A stretch of DNA of 64,000 bases from Candidatus Villigracilis adiacens (GCA_016703605.1 JADJBU010000004.1:62001-126000); one strand, 5' to 3'. Counted from the stretch's first letter, positions 46,690 through 54,601 are shown. Program-made: numbers and translations. Notes: a model not told the origin generated them from the sequence alone.

Positions 46690-46779
46690 AGTGATCAAAG
46701 TTTGTTATTTTTGCCCTGAGCCTGTCGAAGGGGTCTCCTGATTTTGGACTCCGCCCTTACAACCTTTTAGCGCGCCCCC
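46690..46779. repeat. MITE-like element, family A (inverted copy)
   Basis: GATCAAAGTTTGTTATTTTT at one end and CTTACAACCTTTTAGCGCGC at the other, the reverse orientation of the 30909 copy, with CCCTGAGCCTGTCGAAGGGG inside. It abuts the next copy directly. Confidence 0.55.
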
Positions 46780-46914
46780 GTATGCAAGCAAAACATGTCA
46801 GGCGCGGAGTCGAAAGCGGCGCTGTGATGGGGCCAACGGCGCCACGACATCTCCCGACTTTCGAGAAAAATCGGGAGATTTTGCAGTCCAAACTGACAAC
46901 CTTTGCTCGCACAC
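46780..46914. repeat. MITE-like element, family A (copy 4)
   Basis: TATGCAAGCAAAACATGTCA at the left and CTGACAACCTTTGCTCGCAC at the right form imperfect 22-bp inverted ends; the interior matches copy 1 (CATCTCCCGACTTTCGAG). Confidence 0.7.
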
Positions 46915-46950
46915 CCCAGGTAAACGAACCGCGGCGTCTATTCATGTATA

Positions 46951-48522
46951 ATGGAAATCATGCTCCCTGAATCTCCCCTTGCCATCATCGAAAGCCGTTT
47001 GCGCTACCTGCTCCCTTCGGAAATGTACGCGGAAATGTGGGGCAACCCGTCCATGGAGATCATGATCCGCGTCCACAACCACCTGCGGACCCTGCAGCGC
47101 ATCATCCATGATTACACATCGAGGCAGATTGACGTTTCCCAATTGAAGCCGGGGCAGGTCAAGACGCAATGGCAATACGGCACGATGATGTTCACCGACC
47201 TGGCGGGTTTCACCAAACTGATGGAAGCCAATGCCGCCAAGGGACGCGACGGCGCGGAAAACCTGCTGCGGGAATTGACCAAATATTTTTCGACCATGAT
47301 CTCGATCATCAGCAAATCGGGGGGCGAACTGGTCGAGTTCACCGGCGATGCAATGCTGGTGGTCTTTGAGAAGAAGAAGGAAAAAAACGACGATGCCCAG
47401 CGCGCGGTCCGCGCCGGGTTGAGAATGCAGCGGGCGATGAAGGATTTCGCCGAGATACAGACTCCGTCGGGGATCGTCAACCTGCAAATGCGCATCGGCA
47501 TCCACAGCGGCAGATTCCTCACAGCAGAGATCGGCACCCCGCGCCGTATGGAGCACGTCCTGCTTGGCAAGGATGTGCAGAAAGCCAAATTGACCGAAAG
47601 CAAGGGGCGCAACGAACGCGTGAACATCTCGTCCAGCGCCTATGAACTGGCAAAGGACAGTTTCCGTTTTGAAGCAGGCGAACCCGAGTATCACCTGGTC
47701 GTGGACGATCTGGATGCCGACACCCTCGGCGACTACGAGATCACCCCGGTGGGGCGGCGCATGGCAAGCAGCGTGCTCTTCGACCTGAAGGACAAGAAAG
47801 AAGTCCTGAACAACATCACCGAACTGCTAAACTCCATCGAACCGCTTGCCAGTTACATCCCCGACCCCGTCCTCTCCATGCTGGTTGAAAGCGCCGCAGA
47901 CCGCAAGATCCGCCCGGATTTCCCCACCCCCACCATCATGTTCGTCAACTTCATCGGTTTGCCCGAGTCAGCCGACCGCGCCCTGCCCGGTGAAGAGCGC
48001 AAACTGGCGGTCAGTTTTTCGAAGGCGTTCTCGCTCATCAATGCGGCAGTCGAAGCGCGCGGCGGGGTGCTGAAAAAAGTGACCTATCACCTCTCCGGCT
48101 CGGATATCGTCATCTACTTCGGCGTGCCGAACGCGCACACCAATAATGAAATGCGCGCGGCTTCGGCGGCGGTCGCCATCCGCGAAGTCGTCGAGACGAT
48201 CAATCTCAAAGCGCCCACGGTCGGCGGGATCAAACCCGAGGTGTACTGCCAGATCGGCATCAACATGGGACCGGCATTCGTGGCGGAGGTCGGCGACCCG
48301 CGCGGACGGCGCGAATTCAACGTGTTGGGCGATACGGTCAACACGGCGGCGAGATTGATGAACCGCGCCCAGAAGAATCAGATCGTCGTCTCAGAGGCGG
48401 TCCGGAACGCCATCGAGGAAAAATACGAATGTGCGTCCCTGGGTGAAATATCCCTCAAGGGCAAGAGCAAGCCGCTGAGTTTGTATGAGTTGACGGGAAA
48501 AAAGGTTAAGGAAACGAAGTAA
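46951..48522 (+). CDS. Tandem class III nucleotidyl cyclase (pseudo-heterodimeric, sAC-like)
   Basis: 523 residues (an in-frame ATG at residue 4 is also possible). Two class III cyclase homology domains, C1 at about 75-260 and C2 at about 325-510. C1 keeps both metal-binding aspartates (MMFTDLAGFTKL about 81, FTGDAMLVVFE about 130) but has LLGKDVQKAKL where the transition-state Asn and Arg should be. C2 has MFVNFIGLP in place of the first Asp site but keeps LGDTVNTAARLMNRAQ with Asn and Arg. The two halves therefore complement each other to make one active site, as in mammalian transmembrane and soluble adenylyl cyclases. The product is presumably cAMP; a cyclic-nucleotide-binding gene lies at 50111. 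No transmembrane segment. Confidence 0.85.
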   Translation: MEIMLPESPLAIIESRLRYLLPSEMYAEMWGNPSMEIMIRVHNHLRTLQRIIHDYTSRQIDVSQLKPGQVKTQWQYGTMMFTDLAGFTKLMEANAAKGRDGAENLLRELTKYFSTMISIISKSGGELVEFTGDAMLVVFEKKKEKNDDAQRAVRAGLRMQRAMKDFAEIQTPSGIVNLQMRIGIHSGRFLTAEIGTPRRMEHVLLGKDVQKAKLTESKGRNERVNISSSAYELAKDSFRFEAGEPEYHLVVDDLDADTLGDYEITPVGRRMASSVLFDLKDKKEVLNNITELLNSIEPLASYIPDPVLSMLVESAADRKIRPDFPTPTIMFVNFIGLPESADRALPGEERKLAVSFSKAFSLINAAVEARGGVLKKVTYHLSGSDIVIYFGVPNAHTNNEMRAASAAVAIREVVETINLKAPTVGGIKPEVYCQIGINMGPAFVAEVGDPRGRREFNVLGDTVNTAARLMNRAQKNQIVVSEAVRNAIEEKYECASLGEISLKGKSKPLSLYELTGKKVKETK

Positions 48523-48525
48523 ACG

Positions 48526-48569
48526 AAAACTCACCCCCGAATACGAAATTCGCGGGTGAGTTTTTATTT
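48526..48569. terminator. Bidirectional terminator between cyclase and small-protein genes
   Basis: AAAACTCACCC / GGGTGAGTTTT (11 bp) with an inner CGAA/TTCG pairing, flanked by T-rich sequence on the plus strand and A-rich sequence on the left, so it can serve both converging genes. Confidence 0.75.
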
Positions 48570-48592
48570 GGTCCGGGGAAAACCAGCCGGCT

Positions 48593-48958
48593 TTAAGACC
48601 TGCCTTTCAACTTATTTTCCAACGCCGACCAGATCCCCGCCGCCAGTTTACTGCCTTCCTTGCGGCGCAGGTTGACCTTGTAAATGGCTTTTTCCTTTTC
48701 GCCGATGCGGATCAGCCAGAATTGTTCGGTCAGGTCTGAGAGGGCGGAGTCCAATTCGGGGCGCGAGAGGCGGTCTTTTTCCGGCATCGAATCCACCGCA
48801 TCACACAGGCGTGGGTAACTCGCGCTCAGTTCGCGCAGCATCACGCGCATGATCCGGCGCAGGGCGGGCGGCAGGGCGGCAAGGTCGAGCGGAGAGATTC
48901 CGCCTTCCTTCTGCCTGTCTTTGATTTCCTTGTCGAGCCTGTCGAAGAGTCCGGGCAT
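48593..48958 (-). CDS. Small MinD-partner-like protein
   Basis: Start at ATG 48958 after GGGAGG. 121 residues with no known family recognised: PLDLAALPPALRRIMRVMLR, then RPELDSALSDLTEQFWLIRI and a basic C-terminus ending in AGIWSALENKLKG. A related small protein occurs at 54266, again next to a MinD-like gene: PEPLRSAVNFVV, ITD-like helix pairs and a C-terminal 'IW' match by eye. The pattern suggests a winged-helix-like adapter that partners the ATPase. Function is inference. Confidence 0.55.
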   Translation of the reverse strand: MPGLFDRLDKEIKDRQKEGGISPLDLAALPPALRRIMRVMLRELSASYPRLCDAVDSMPEKDRLSRPELDSALSDLTEQFWLIRIGEKEKAIYKVNLRRKEGSKLAAGIWSALENKLKGRS

Positions 48959-48969
48959 GGGAACCTCCC

Positions 48970-49182
48970 TCAATACAACTCAGGCATACTGATCGGTTCG
49001 GGCTGCGGCTCGCATTCGCCGCACCAGATCACATTGGCAACTGCCAGCCCCTTGGGCGTGTTGTTCGCGCCAACGAACATGGTGATGAAGGTGGACATGG
49101 TCGCGGCGTGATCCTTGCACACGAACCGTCCACAGAACGCGCAGGATGCGCGGGGTTCTTCTTCGCAATGCCAGCATTTCAT
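48970..49182 (-). CDS. Small zinc-binding protein (B-box/AN1-like)
   Basis: 70 residues with MKCWHCEEEPRASCAFCGRF and VCKDHAAT, then VIWCGECEPQ: six cysteines and a His in C2-C2-CH-type pairs. It overlaps no functional start and lies 11 bp ahead of the small MinD-partner gene and 13 bp after the MinD-like gene, so it is part of the same transcript. No catalytic features. Confidence 0.6.
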   Translation of the reverse strand: MKCWHCEEEPRASCAFCGRFVCKDHAATMSTFITMFVGANNTPKGLAVANVIWCGECEPQPEPISMPELY

Positions 49183-49195
49183 GGGGCGTCTTCCT

Positions 49196-49981
49196 TTACT
49201 TTGCGTTCAAAATGAACGGCACGACGTTCTTCAACGCCTTCGACCATTCGTGGTCGGGATAGCACAATGAAAACAAATCCCTGCTGGCGTTTTCCGCCAT
49301 GTCGAACGAAAGCGGCAGGACGCTGGTGACGGGTGCGTCGAACTTGGATTCGATCTCGGCTTTAATCGCCTGCGGGTCGTGTTTGGGCAGGGCTTTGTTC
49401 ACCAGCAATAACAGGTTTGGCACATCCAGGCTGCGGGCAATATCCACCGTTACCGCCGTGCCTTGCAAGTCCTGGGTATCAGGGCGCAGGATGACGATCA
49501 ACACATCGGATGTCGCAATCGAAAGCAGGGTTTCTTCGTTCAAGCCGGGATGTGTGTCAATGAACAGGTAATCGAGGTCGAATTCGCTGATGGCGGTCTG
49601 CAAGCCTTCGTTCAGCACATTGAAGTCAATGCCTTCCTTGAGGATCTTGCTGATCTCGCCGCCCTTGATGCTGGACGGAAACAGGAAGAGTTGACTGCCC
49701 TTCAACTGGGCGCGTCCCTGTCCTTCGCCGGGGTTTTCTCCTATGGAAAATCCCACCTCGCGGATGCTTGCCGCGCCGTGCAAAAAGTCGTTGAGGGTTC
49801 TGCCCATCTTCTGCTCGTCCAACCCGAACAGGACGTGAATGCCGGGAGATTGAATATCCGTATCCACCACGCCCACGCGTTTGCCCGTCAACGCGACCTG
49901 CGCCGCCAGGTTGGCTGTGGTGTTCGATTTGCCCGTCCCCCCGCGGAATGAATGAATGGATACGATCTTTCCGTCGCTCAT
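49196..49981 (-). CDS. MinD/ParA-like ATPase (module 1)
   Basis: 261 residues from the second of two adjacent ATGs. The N-terminus is the deviant Walker A HSFRGGTGKSNTTANLAA (about 8-25), but the signature lysine is replaced by arginine (RGG, not KGG). Switch I (VDTDIQSPGIHVLFG), Walker B (YLFIDTHPGLNEETLL) and the P-loop ATPase body (LDVPNLLLLVNKALP) follow. These proteins bind ATP, dimerise, and position cargo or regulate assembly; the C-terminal amphipathic helix of true MinD is not evident. It forms an operon with a small zinc-binding protein and a small adapter; a paralogous copy is at 53485. Confidence 0.85.
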   Translation of the reverse strand: MSDGKIVSIHSFRGGTGKSNTTANLAAQVALTGKRVGVVDTDIQSPGIHVLFGLDEQKMGRTLNDFLHGAASIREVGFSIGENPGEGQGRAQLKGSQLFLFPSSIKGGEISKILKEGIDFNVLNEGLQTAISEFDLDYLFIDTHPGLNEETLLSIATSDVLIVILRPDTQDLQGTAVTVDIARSLDVPNLLLLVNKALPKHDPQAIKAEIESKFDAPVTSVLPLSFDMAENASRDLFSLCYPDHEWSKALKNVVPFILNAK

Positions 49982-49991
49982 CATGCCTCCA

Positions 49992-50103
49992 TATAGTATT
50001 GCTCTTTAAAAACTACGCCAATCGCGAAGATTTTGCCCAGTACCGCGAGATTTATCTCGCCCGCCGGGGCGCAAACTGAAGTTTGCGGTACAACCACGCC
50101 ATG
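49992..50103. repeat. Dispersed intergenic element, family B (copy 3)
   Basis: TATAGTATTGCTCTTTAAAA to CCACGCCATG, with the same interior as copies 1 and 2, between the MinD-like and cyclic-nucleotide-binding genes. Confidence 0.85.
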
Positions 50104-50110
50104 TTTTGGA

Positions 50111-50845
50111 TTACGAGCCCTGGCGCTTCCTGCGGATGGTCTGCGCCTGTTCCTTTAACCGGGCATAGAACTCTGTGCCGGTGATCTCTTCAAATTCTTT
50201 CTTGCGCCGTTCCTGGTCAATCTCGAAGGCAAGTTTCTCCACCTGTTGTTTCAAGCCCTCCTCGCGCGCCTTGACCTTTCTCACCATCGAGTAAAAAGTC
50301 GAAAGCAATTGCGCCGCCTTGTCATCGTCTGTGCCGGGGCGGTTGGTGATCGGCTGGGTCTGTTCCAAAAATGAATAATCGCCCTCCGCCGTTTTCTGCG
50401 ACCAATCAATCACCTTTTCGATGTAGGTCGTCGAAAAACGCAGGCGGTGCGAAAACCCGCGCAGGATGCCCAGCGCCACATCCAGCCGCTGGTCGAGCAG
50501 GTTGAAGAAGGCGTCCTTGGTCATCTCCAACGCCTCCACATCCTCCAGCGCAACCGCGCCCGCCGAACGCGGACGTTCATCCACCAGCGCCAGTTCGCCG
50601 ATGGTTTCGCCGGGACCGACCTTGTTGATGATGATCTCCTCCCCGCGCGCATCGGTGGTGACGATCTTCAAATGTCCCTCAAGGATGAGGTAAAACGAAT
50701 CAGCCGGGTCGCCTTTGCGCATCATCACGTCGCCGTCCGCGAACCGCCGCAGGGTGGCTTTTGCCGCCACCGCCTCGAGCGCATCGTTCGAAAGTTCCTG
50801 GAAAAAAACCGCATTGTGGATTTTTTCCAATACGCTGCCGATCAT
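50111..50845 (-). CDS. Cyclic-nucleotide-binding (CAP_ED) protein with conserved C-terminal tail
   Basis: Start at ATG 50845, which overlaps the stop of the PrsW gene as ATGA. 244 residues. The cNMP domain occupies about 1-125: RRFADGDVMMRKGDPADSFY, LEGHLKIV, then GPGETIGELALVDERPRSAGAVA. The last two contain the phosphate-binding cassette, including the GELAL and PRSA residues that contact the cyclic nucleotide phosphate. The rest is helical and ends in IDQERRKKEFEEITGTEFYARL, a tail shared with the GAF protein at 44515. There is no DNA-binding domain, so this is a protein-level effector, not a CRP-type regulator. It is translationally coupled to PrsW. Confidence 0.85.
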   Translation of the reverse strand: MIGSVLEKIHNAVFFQELSNDALEAVAAKATLRRFADGDVMMRKGDPADSFYLILEGHLKIVTTDARGEEIIINKVGPGETIGELALVDERPRSAGAVALEDVEALEMTKDAFFNLLDQRLDVALGILRGFSHRLRFSTTYIEKVIDWSQKTAEGDYSFLEQTQPITNRPGTDDDKAAQLLSTFYSMVRKVKAREEGLKQQVEKLAFEIDQERRKKEFEEITGTEFYARLKEQAQTIRRKRQGS

Positions 50846-51954
50846 GATTTGGATCCTCCCCGCGGAGGGGGCGACTCTCGCAGCCGTTCCGATACCCGGT
50901 CCCAAAGCCCGCCTCCCTTTTGACCGGGACCTGCCGCGGCGATACGGGCATTGAGCAAACTCCAAATTTGCATATCCGATCCCAAATAAACCTCGCGCAC
51001 CATCATCATACAGTATGCGCCGATCTCATTCCGCAGTTTGTTGATATCGCGGACAAGTTCTGCAATGATCTCCTCGATCTCCCTCCTGCGCGCCTCGCTG
51101 GGTGTGGAATCGATCAATTTGCGTTTGATGCCGATCTCCGCCTGCTTATAGATCAGGTTTCGCACAAGCGAAGACTTTTCCGCGCCGAAACGGGCTTTGA
51201 TGGGTTCCAGCAATTCTTCGACAGTTTCGATGTTGCTGACCACGCGCGTCTCTTCCTGGGTGACGCGGTCGGCGATGCCCAACTTCTCCTTGACCCATTC
51301 CTTCTGCACCAGCAACCCGCGCCTGATGATGTACCAGATCAACCCCGCGCCGATGACGCCATAGGCGATGGCAACCGCCAGGAAGGTCCCGGCATTGACC
51401 ATGGTATTGAACAGGGCATGGAACAGAATTGCGAACGCATACCCGCCCAGAATCGCCAGCGCGCCCCTGCCCCTTCCTTTTTCACCGCGCGAATACCCCA
51501 ATGCTGTGCCGATCAACCCGCTGCCGGTGGCATGGACAAGGTTCGTCGAAAACACGCGCGCCACGGCAATTGTCAGGGCAAGGTCGGGCCTGCCGGTCAC
51601 ATATTCGATGTTCTCGATCAGGGCAAACCCGATCCCTGCGCCGAAACCGTACAACGCGCCATCCACCACGTAATTAAAATCCGCCCGGGTGACGAAGTAG
51701 ATCAGAACCAGCGACTTGAGAATCTCCTCCGCAAACGGTGCCACCCCGCGGACGATCTGAACGCGCGTCGCCAGCCCGGCATCCGCAACCGAACGGTTGA
51801 CCCATACCGCAAGAATATATGCCAGGAAGCCAAAGATCAAGGCAGCGATATTCCAATGAAATTTTGCGGTCTTATGCAGGTCGAGCTTGCGCAAAAGAAT
51901 CAGAAAAAGGAAGGGACCAACCAGGGCAATCAGTATCGAAATCGCCAATACCAT
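50842..51954 (-). CDS. PrsW-family intramembrane protease with long cytoplasmic tail
   Basis: 370 residues: about eight membrane helices in residues 1-215 with the PrsW signatures APFAEEILKSLVL (EExxK), GFALIENIEYV and FAILFHALFNTMVN. Then a soluble helical domain of about 150 residues (TVEELLEPIKARFGAEKSSL and RREIEEIIAELVRDIN) and a Gly/Pro end. PrsW proteases start regulated intramembrane cleavage of anti-sigma factors in Bacillus. Here an anti-sigma-like membrane protein and an ECF sigma factor lie 190 bp upstream on the same strand. The cytoplasmic tail is not typical and could receive input from the coupled cyclic-nucleotide-binding protein. Confidence 0.85.
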   Translation of the reverse strand: MVLAISILIALVGPFLFLILLRKLDLHKTAKFHWNIAALIFGFLAYILAVWVNRSVADAGLATRVQIVRGVAPFAEEILKSLVLIYFVTRADFNYVVDGALYGFGAGIGFALIENIEYVTGRPDLALTIAVARVFSTNLVHATGSGLIGTALGYSRGEKGRGRGALAILGGYAFAILFHALFNTMVNAGTFLAVAIAYGVIGAGLIWYIIRRGLLVQKEWVKEKLGIADRVTQEETRVVSNIETVEELLEPIKARFGAEKSSLVRNLIYKQAEIGIKRKLIDSTPSEARRREIEEIIAELVRDINKLRNEIGAYCMMMVREVYLGSDMQIWSLLNARIAAAGPGQKGGGLWDRVSERLRESPPPRGGSKS

Positions 51955-52077
51955 GCCGACATATTACCTTATCTGCATATGCCCTGCAAGAACAAAAACG
52001 CGGCTGCAATGATGCGCCGCAAATGGTATTGCCCAATATCGAATACATGGAAATGGCATCCCCCGTTTCAATCTCCC

Positions 52078-52143
52078 GCGGGCGGCCCCCGCGCCCGCGG
52101 GGGGGGGGGCAAACCGGGGGGGGCCCCCCCCCGCCGGGGCCCC
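52078..52143. other. Extreme G/C homopolymer tract
   Basis: A 66-bp stretch is almost entirely G and C, with runs of eleven G, eight G and ten C in close succession, ending at the 3' end of the anti-sigma-like gene. It can fold on itself. It may be a natural G-quadruplex or terminator-like structure, or a consensus error in a hard-to-sequence hairpin. Confidence 0.6.
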
Positions 52144-52611
52144 TTATTTATTGCGCGAGACCCAGTACACAGCCAAAAGGATCAAAACCAAGCCTGCCGC
52201 AAGATAAACATTGACCCCATTGATCGCCGACCCCGTCACGGAGGAACCGGGCAGTTCGATCAATGGCAGGGCAATGGCTGCCACGACCAACACCGCAAGC
52301 AATACCGGGACGAGGGCAGCCTGAGGGTTGGACTGAAAGTCAAACAATCGTTTCCATAGGGAGGGCCTGGCTGCCTGCGCCTCCTCGCGTTTGACGCGGC
52401 TTTTGAAACGCACCAGCATTTGCTTCGCCCGGGCGGCATCCGTTTGTTGTTCGGGAGGGAGGGCATGGGTCAAACGGAGGACCGTCTGCTGGAGTCGGAT
52501 CAATTCCTCGTCCGAGGCAGAGGCGATGGGCGCCGTCTCACCGTCGAGCAGCCGGTCGGTAAAGTCCGCAAGCCTGGCGTCGGTATCGATGGATTCGTTC
52601 TTTTGATTCAT
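52144..52611 (-). CDS. Anti-sigma-like single-pass membrane protein
   Basis: Start at ATG 52611, one base after the sigma-factor stop. 155 residues. The N-terminus is acidic (DARLADFTDRLLDGE, SDEELIRLQQTVLRLTHAL) and resembles the cytoplasmic sigma-binding part of ECF-linked proteins. There is a membrane helix at about 95-115 (AALVPVLLAVLVVAAIALP) and a second near the C-terminus. No zinc finger is visible. Its position directly after an ECF sigma gene, and before the PrsW protease, is the main evidence for its role. Confidence 0.65.
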   Translation of the reverse strand: MNQKNESIDTDARLADFTDRLLDGETAPIASASDEELIRLQQTVLRLTHALPPEQQTDAARAKQMLVRFKSRVKREEAQAARPSLWKRLFDFQSNPQAALVPVLLAVLVVAAIALPLIELPGSSVTGSAINGVNVYLAAGLVLILLAVYWVSRNK

Positions 52612-52612
52612 G

Positions 52613-53176
52613 CTATGTCTCCAGATGGCTGCGAAGCGCGGCGACCGCCCGGCGGAAAAGGGATTTGACCGCCTCGAGGTTTTGCCCGTTATGTTCCGCG
52701 ATTTCATTGAACTGCATATCCTCGGCAAAACGGAGCAAAAGAACCTCCCGGTAATTCTCCGGCAGGTTTTGAAGCGCCCGCTGGAGAAAGATGCGGTCTT
52801 CCATCGCCTGGGAGGTGCCGCCCGTCATCTCGCTGAGCGCATCCGAAAGCGGCGCGAGTTGCGGCTCCTGCTTGCGGGAGCGCCTGCGGTAGTATTCTGC
52901 AACCTTGTGGTTGGTTAATGTCCGCAGCCAGGTGCCCAGTTTGGCGTCGCCGCGAAAGGACGAAAGCGATCTCATCGCCGCGAGGAAAATCTCCTGGGTC
53001 ACGTCTTCCACGTCGTTTTCTGGAATCACATATCTCACGCGGTTATGCACCCGGGGAAAGTGGCGAAGATAAAGTAGGTCGAAGGCCTCATTGTTCCCAT
53101 CCTTGTATCTCTGGATGAGCAACTCGTCACTGGGGTCCTGCGATGGAAGCGGATTTTGCATATATTCAGTCGTCAT
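52613..53176 (-). CDS. ECF-type RNA polymerase sigma factor (second)
   Basis: Start taken as ATG 53176; a TTG three codons upstream and an ATG at residue 6 are alternatives. 187 residues. Region 2: NEAFDLLYLRHFPRVHNRVR then VEDVTQEIFLAAMRSLSSF and LGTWLRTLTNHKVAEYYRR. Region 4: LPENYREVLLLRFAEDMQFN and EIAEHNGQNLEAVKSLFRRA. The linker is short. It is a different subtype from the sigma factor at 33917 and is followed by its membrane partner, suggesting a PrsW-dependent envelope signal cascade. Confidence 0.9.
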   Translation of the reverse strand: MTTEYMQNPLPSQDPSDELLIQRYKDGNNEAFDLLYLRHFPRVHNRVRYVIPENDVEDVTQEIFLAAMRSLSSFRGDAKLGTWLRTLTNHKVAEYYRRRSRKQEPQLAPLSDALSEMTGGTSQAMEDRIFLQRALQNLPENYREVLLLRFAEDMQFNEIAEHNGQNLEAVKSLFRRAVAALRSHLET

Positions 53177-53255
53177 GGGCGGCAAAAACGGGTCGTGTGA
53201 ATTCAGAATTTAATATAACATAACCGGGGCGGAACCAAGGCTTGCAGATTTTTTT

Positions 53256-53389
53256 GGGTGCGCTAAAAGGTTGTAAGGGCGGAGTCTAAAGCGGCGCTGT
53301 GGTGGCGCCGTTGGCGCCACCACAGCGCCTGACTTTCGAGCAAAATCGGGAGATTTTGCAGTCCATACTGACAACATTTGAATGCTCCC
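53256..53389. repeat. MITE-like element, family A (copy 5, with strong internal hairpin)
   Basis: GGGTGCGCTAAAAGGTTGTA to AATGCTCCC. Inside is a perfect 16-bp stem with a 3-nt loop (53294-53328, GCGCTGTGGTGGCGCC and complement). The other copies carry decayed versions of this stem. Confidence 0.7.
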
Positions 53390-53484
53390 GCCGAGTCCGC
53401 GCTACCTATTTTCGATACAGTTAGGCTATAATTACAAAAATCATACCAGGCTCGACAAGACTAACATAAATTTGGAGAAGGCGC

Positions 53485-54243
53485 ATGTCCAAAATCATCT
53501 CAGTTCATTCCTTCCGCGGCGGGACGGGCAAATCGAACACCACTGCCAACATTGCGGCGCTGCTTGCCATGGATGGAGCGCGCGTGTGTGTGGTCGATAC
53601 CGATATCAATTCCCCCGGCATTCACGTGCTGTTCAATCTCGACGAAGCGGATATGGAACACTCCCTCAACGACTACCTGTGGGGCAAATGCACCATCGAA
53701 CAAGCCGCCCAGGACGTGACCGGGCACATCGGCGCGGAACTCAAGGGGCAGATTTTCCTGATCCCCGCCAGCATCAAAGCCGGTGAGATCGCCCGCATCC
53801 TGCGCGAAGGCTATGACGTCGGTTTGCTAAACGACGGTTTCCGCGATGTGATCGAGCGGTTAAAACTGGACTACCTGCTGATCGACACCCACCCCGGTCT
53901 GAACGAGGAGACCCTGCTCTCCATCGCCATCTCCAATTCGCTCGTCATCATCATGCGCCCCGACCAGCAGGACTACCAGGGGACGGCTGTGACGGTGGAT
54001 GTGGCGAAGAAACTGGACGTGCCCAACCTGCTCATCCTCGTAAACAAGACCCCCAGCAATCTGGACCTGGAAGAGGTCCGCTCGCGCGTGGAGCAGACCT
54101 ACGAAGCAAAGGTGGGAGCCATCCTGCCGCACTCGGACGAAATGATGATGCTCGCAAGCTCCGGCATCTTCACCGTCCAATACCCCGACCATACCGTCAC
54201 CAAGGGCTTGCGCAATCTGGTGGAACTCCTCAAAGCCAATTGA
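53485..54243 (+). CDS. MinD/ParA-like ATPase (module 2)
   Basis: 252 residues, ATG after GGAGAAGGCGC. A close paralogue of the protein at 49196: HSFRGGTGKSNTTANIAALL carries the same Arg in place of the signature Lys, then VVDTDINSPGIHVLF, LLIDTHPGLNEETLLSIAIS and VTVDVAKKLDVPNLLILVNK. The mid-region is shorter than in module 1. A small partner gene follows within 25 bp. The pair is in opposite orientation to module 1, about 3.5 kb away, so the module has been duplicated and inverted or acquired twice. Confidence 0.88.
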   Translation: MSKIISVHSFRGGTGKSNTTANIAALLAMDGARVCVVDTDINSPGIHVLFNLDEADMEHSLNDYLWGKCTIEQAAQDVTGHIGAELKGQIFLIPASIKAGEIARILREGYDVGLLNDGFRDVIERLKLDYLLIDTHPGLNEETLLSIAISNSLVIIMRPDQQDYQGTAVTVDVAKKLDVPNLLILVNKTPSNLDLEEVRSRVEQTYEAKVGAILPHSDEMMMLASSGIFTVQYPDHTVTKGLRNLVELLKAN

Positions 54244-54265
54244 GGCGCGCCAGAAGGAGGGCATC

Positions 54266-54601
54266 GTGACAAATCCGCTTTTTGAGACCGCGATCAAGGA
54301 ATTGGAGTCGAGCCAGGAGGATATCCGTCCTTCTGACGTGCCCTTCCTTCCGGAACCTTTGCGCTCCGCAGTCAATTTTGTCGTACGCCTCAAACGCTTC
54401 AGCCTGACCGAGTTCCACGAAAAGCTGCCCGAACTCACCCGCGACGAAGCAAAACGCATCGCCGACCTGCTGATCAAGCGCCATCTGTTCGACCTCTCCC
54501 GCTTCGCCACCGAAGAGGAGCCATACTACGAAGCCCGCCTCTCCGCCATGACCCGTCCGCTGACGAGACCCCCTTCGGACATCTGGAAAAAGATCGATTG
54601 A
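54266..54601 (+). CDS. Small MinD-partner-like protein (module 2)
   Basis: An in-frame ATG/GTG region around 54266; 111 residues, ribosome site AGGAGG about 10 bases upstream. Features: RPSDVPFLPEPLRSAVNFVV, SLTEFHEKLPELTRDEAKRI, then LSRFATEEEPYYEAR and a short end with SDIWKKID. It resembles the small protein at 48593 by length, helix order, the start of the first helix and the C-terminal 'IW' motif. It probably folds as a winged helix. Paired downstream of the second MinD-like gene and ends at an intrinsic terminator. Confidence 0.6.
   Translation: MTNPLFETAIKELESSQEDIRPSDVPFLPEPLRSAVNFVVRLKRFSLTEFHEKLPELTRDEAKRIADLLIKRHLFDLSRFATEEEPYYEARLSAMTRPLTRPPSDIWKKID

Noticed and set aside
50920..52359. 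479-codon open frame opposite PrsW and anti-sigma genes
   Set aside because: It runs through the G/C homopolymer tract and mirrors the PrsW signature helices.
44515..54601. CBASS-type anti-phage system
   Set aside because: The cyclase is class III, not a CD-NTase, and no effector nuclease or transmembrane killer protein is present.
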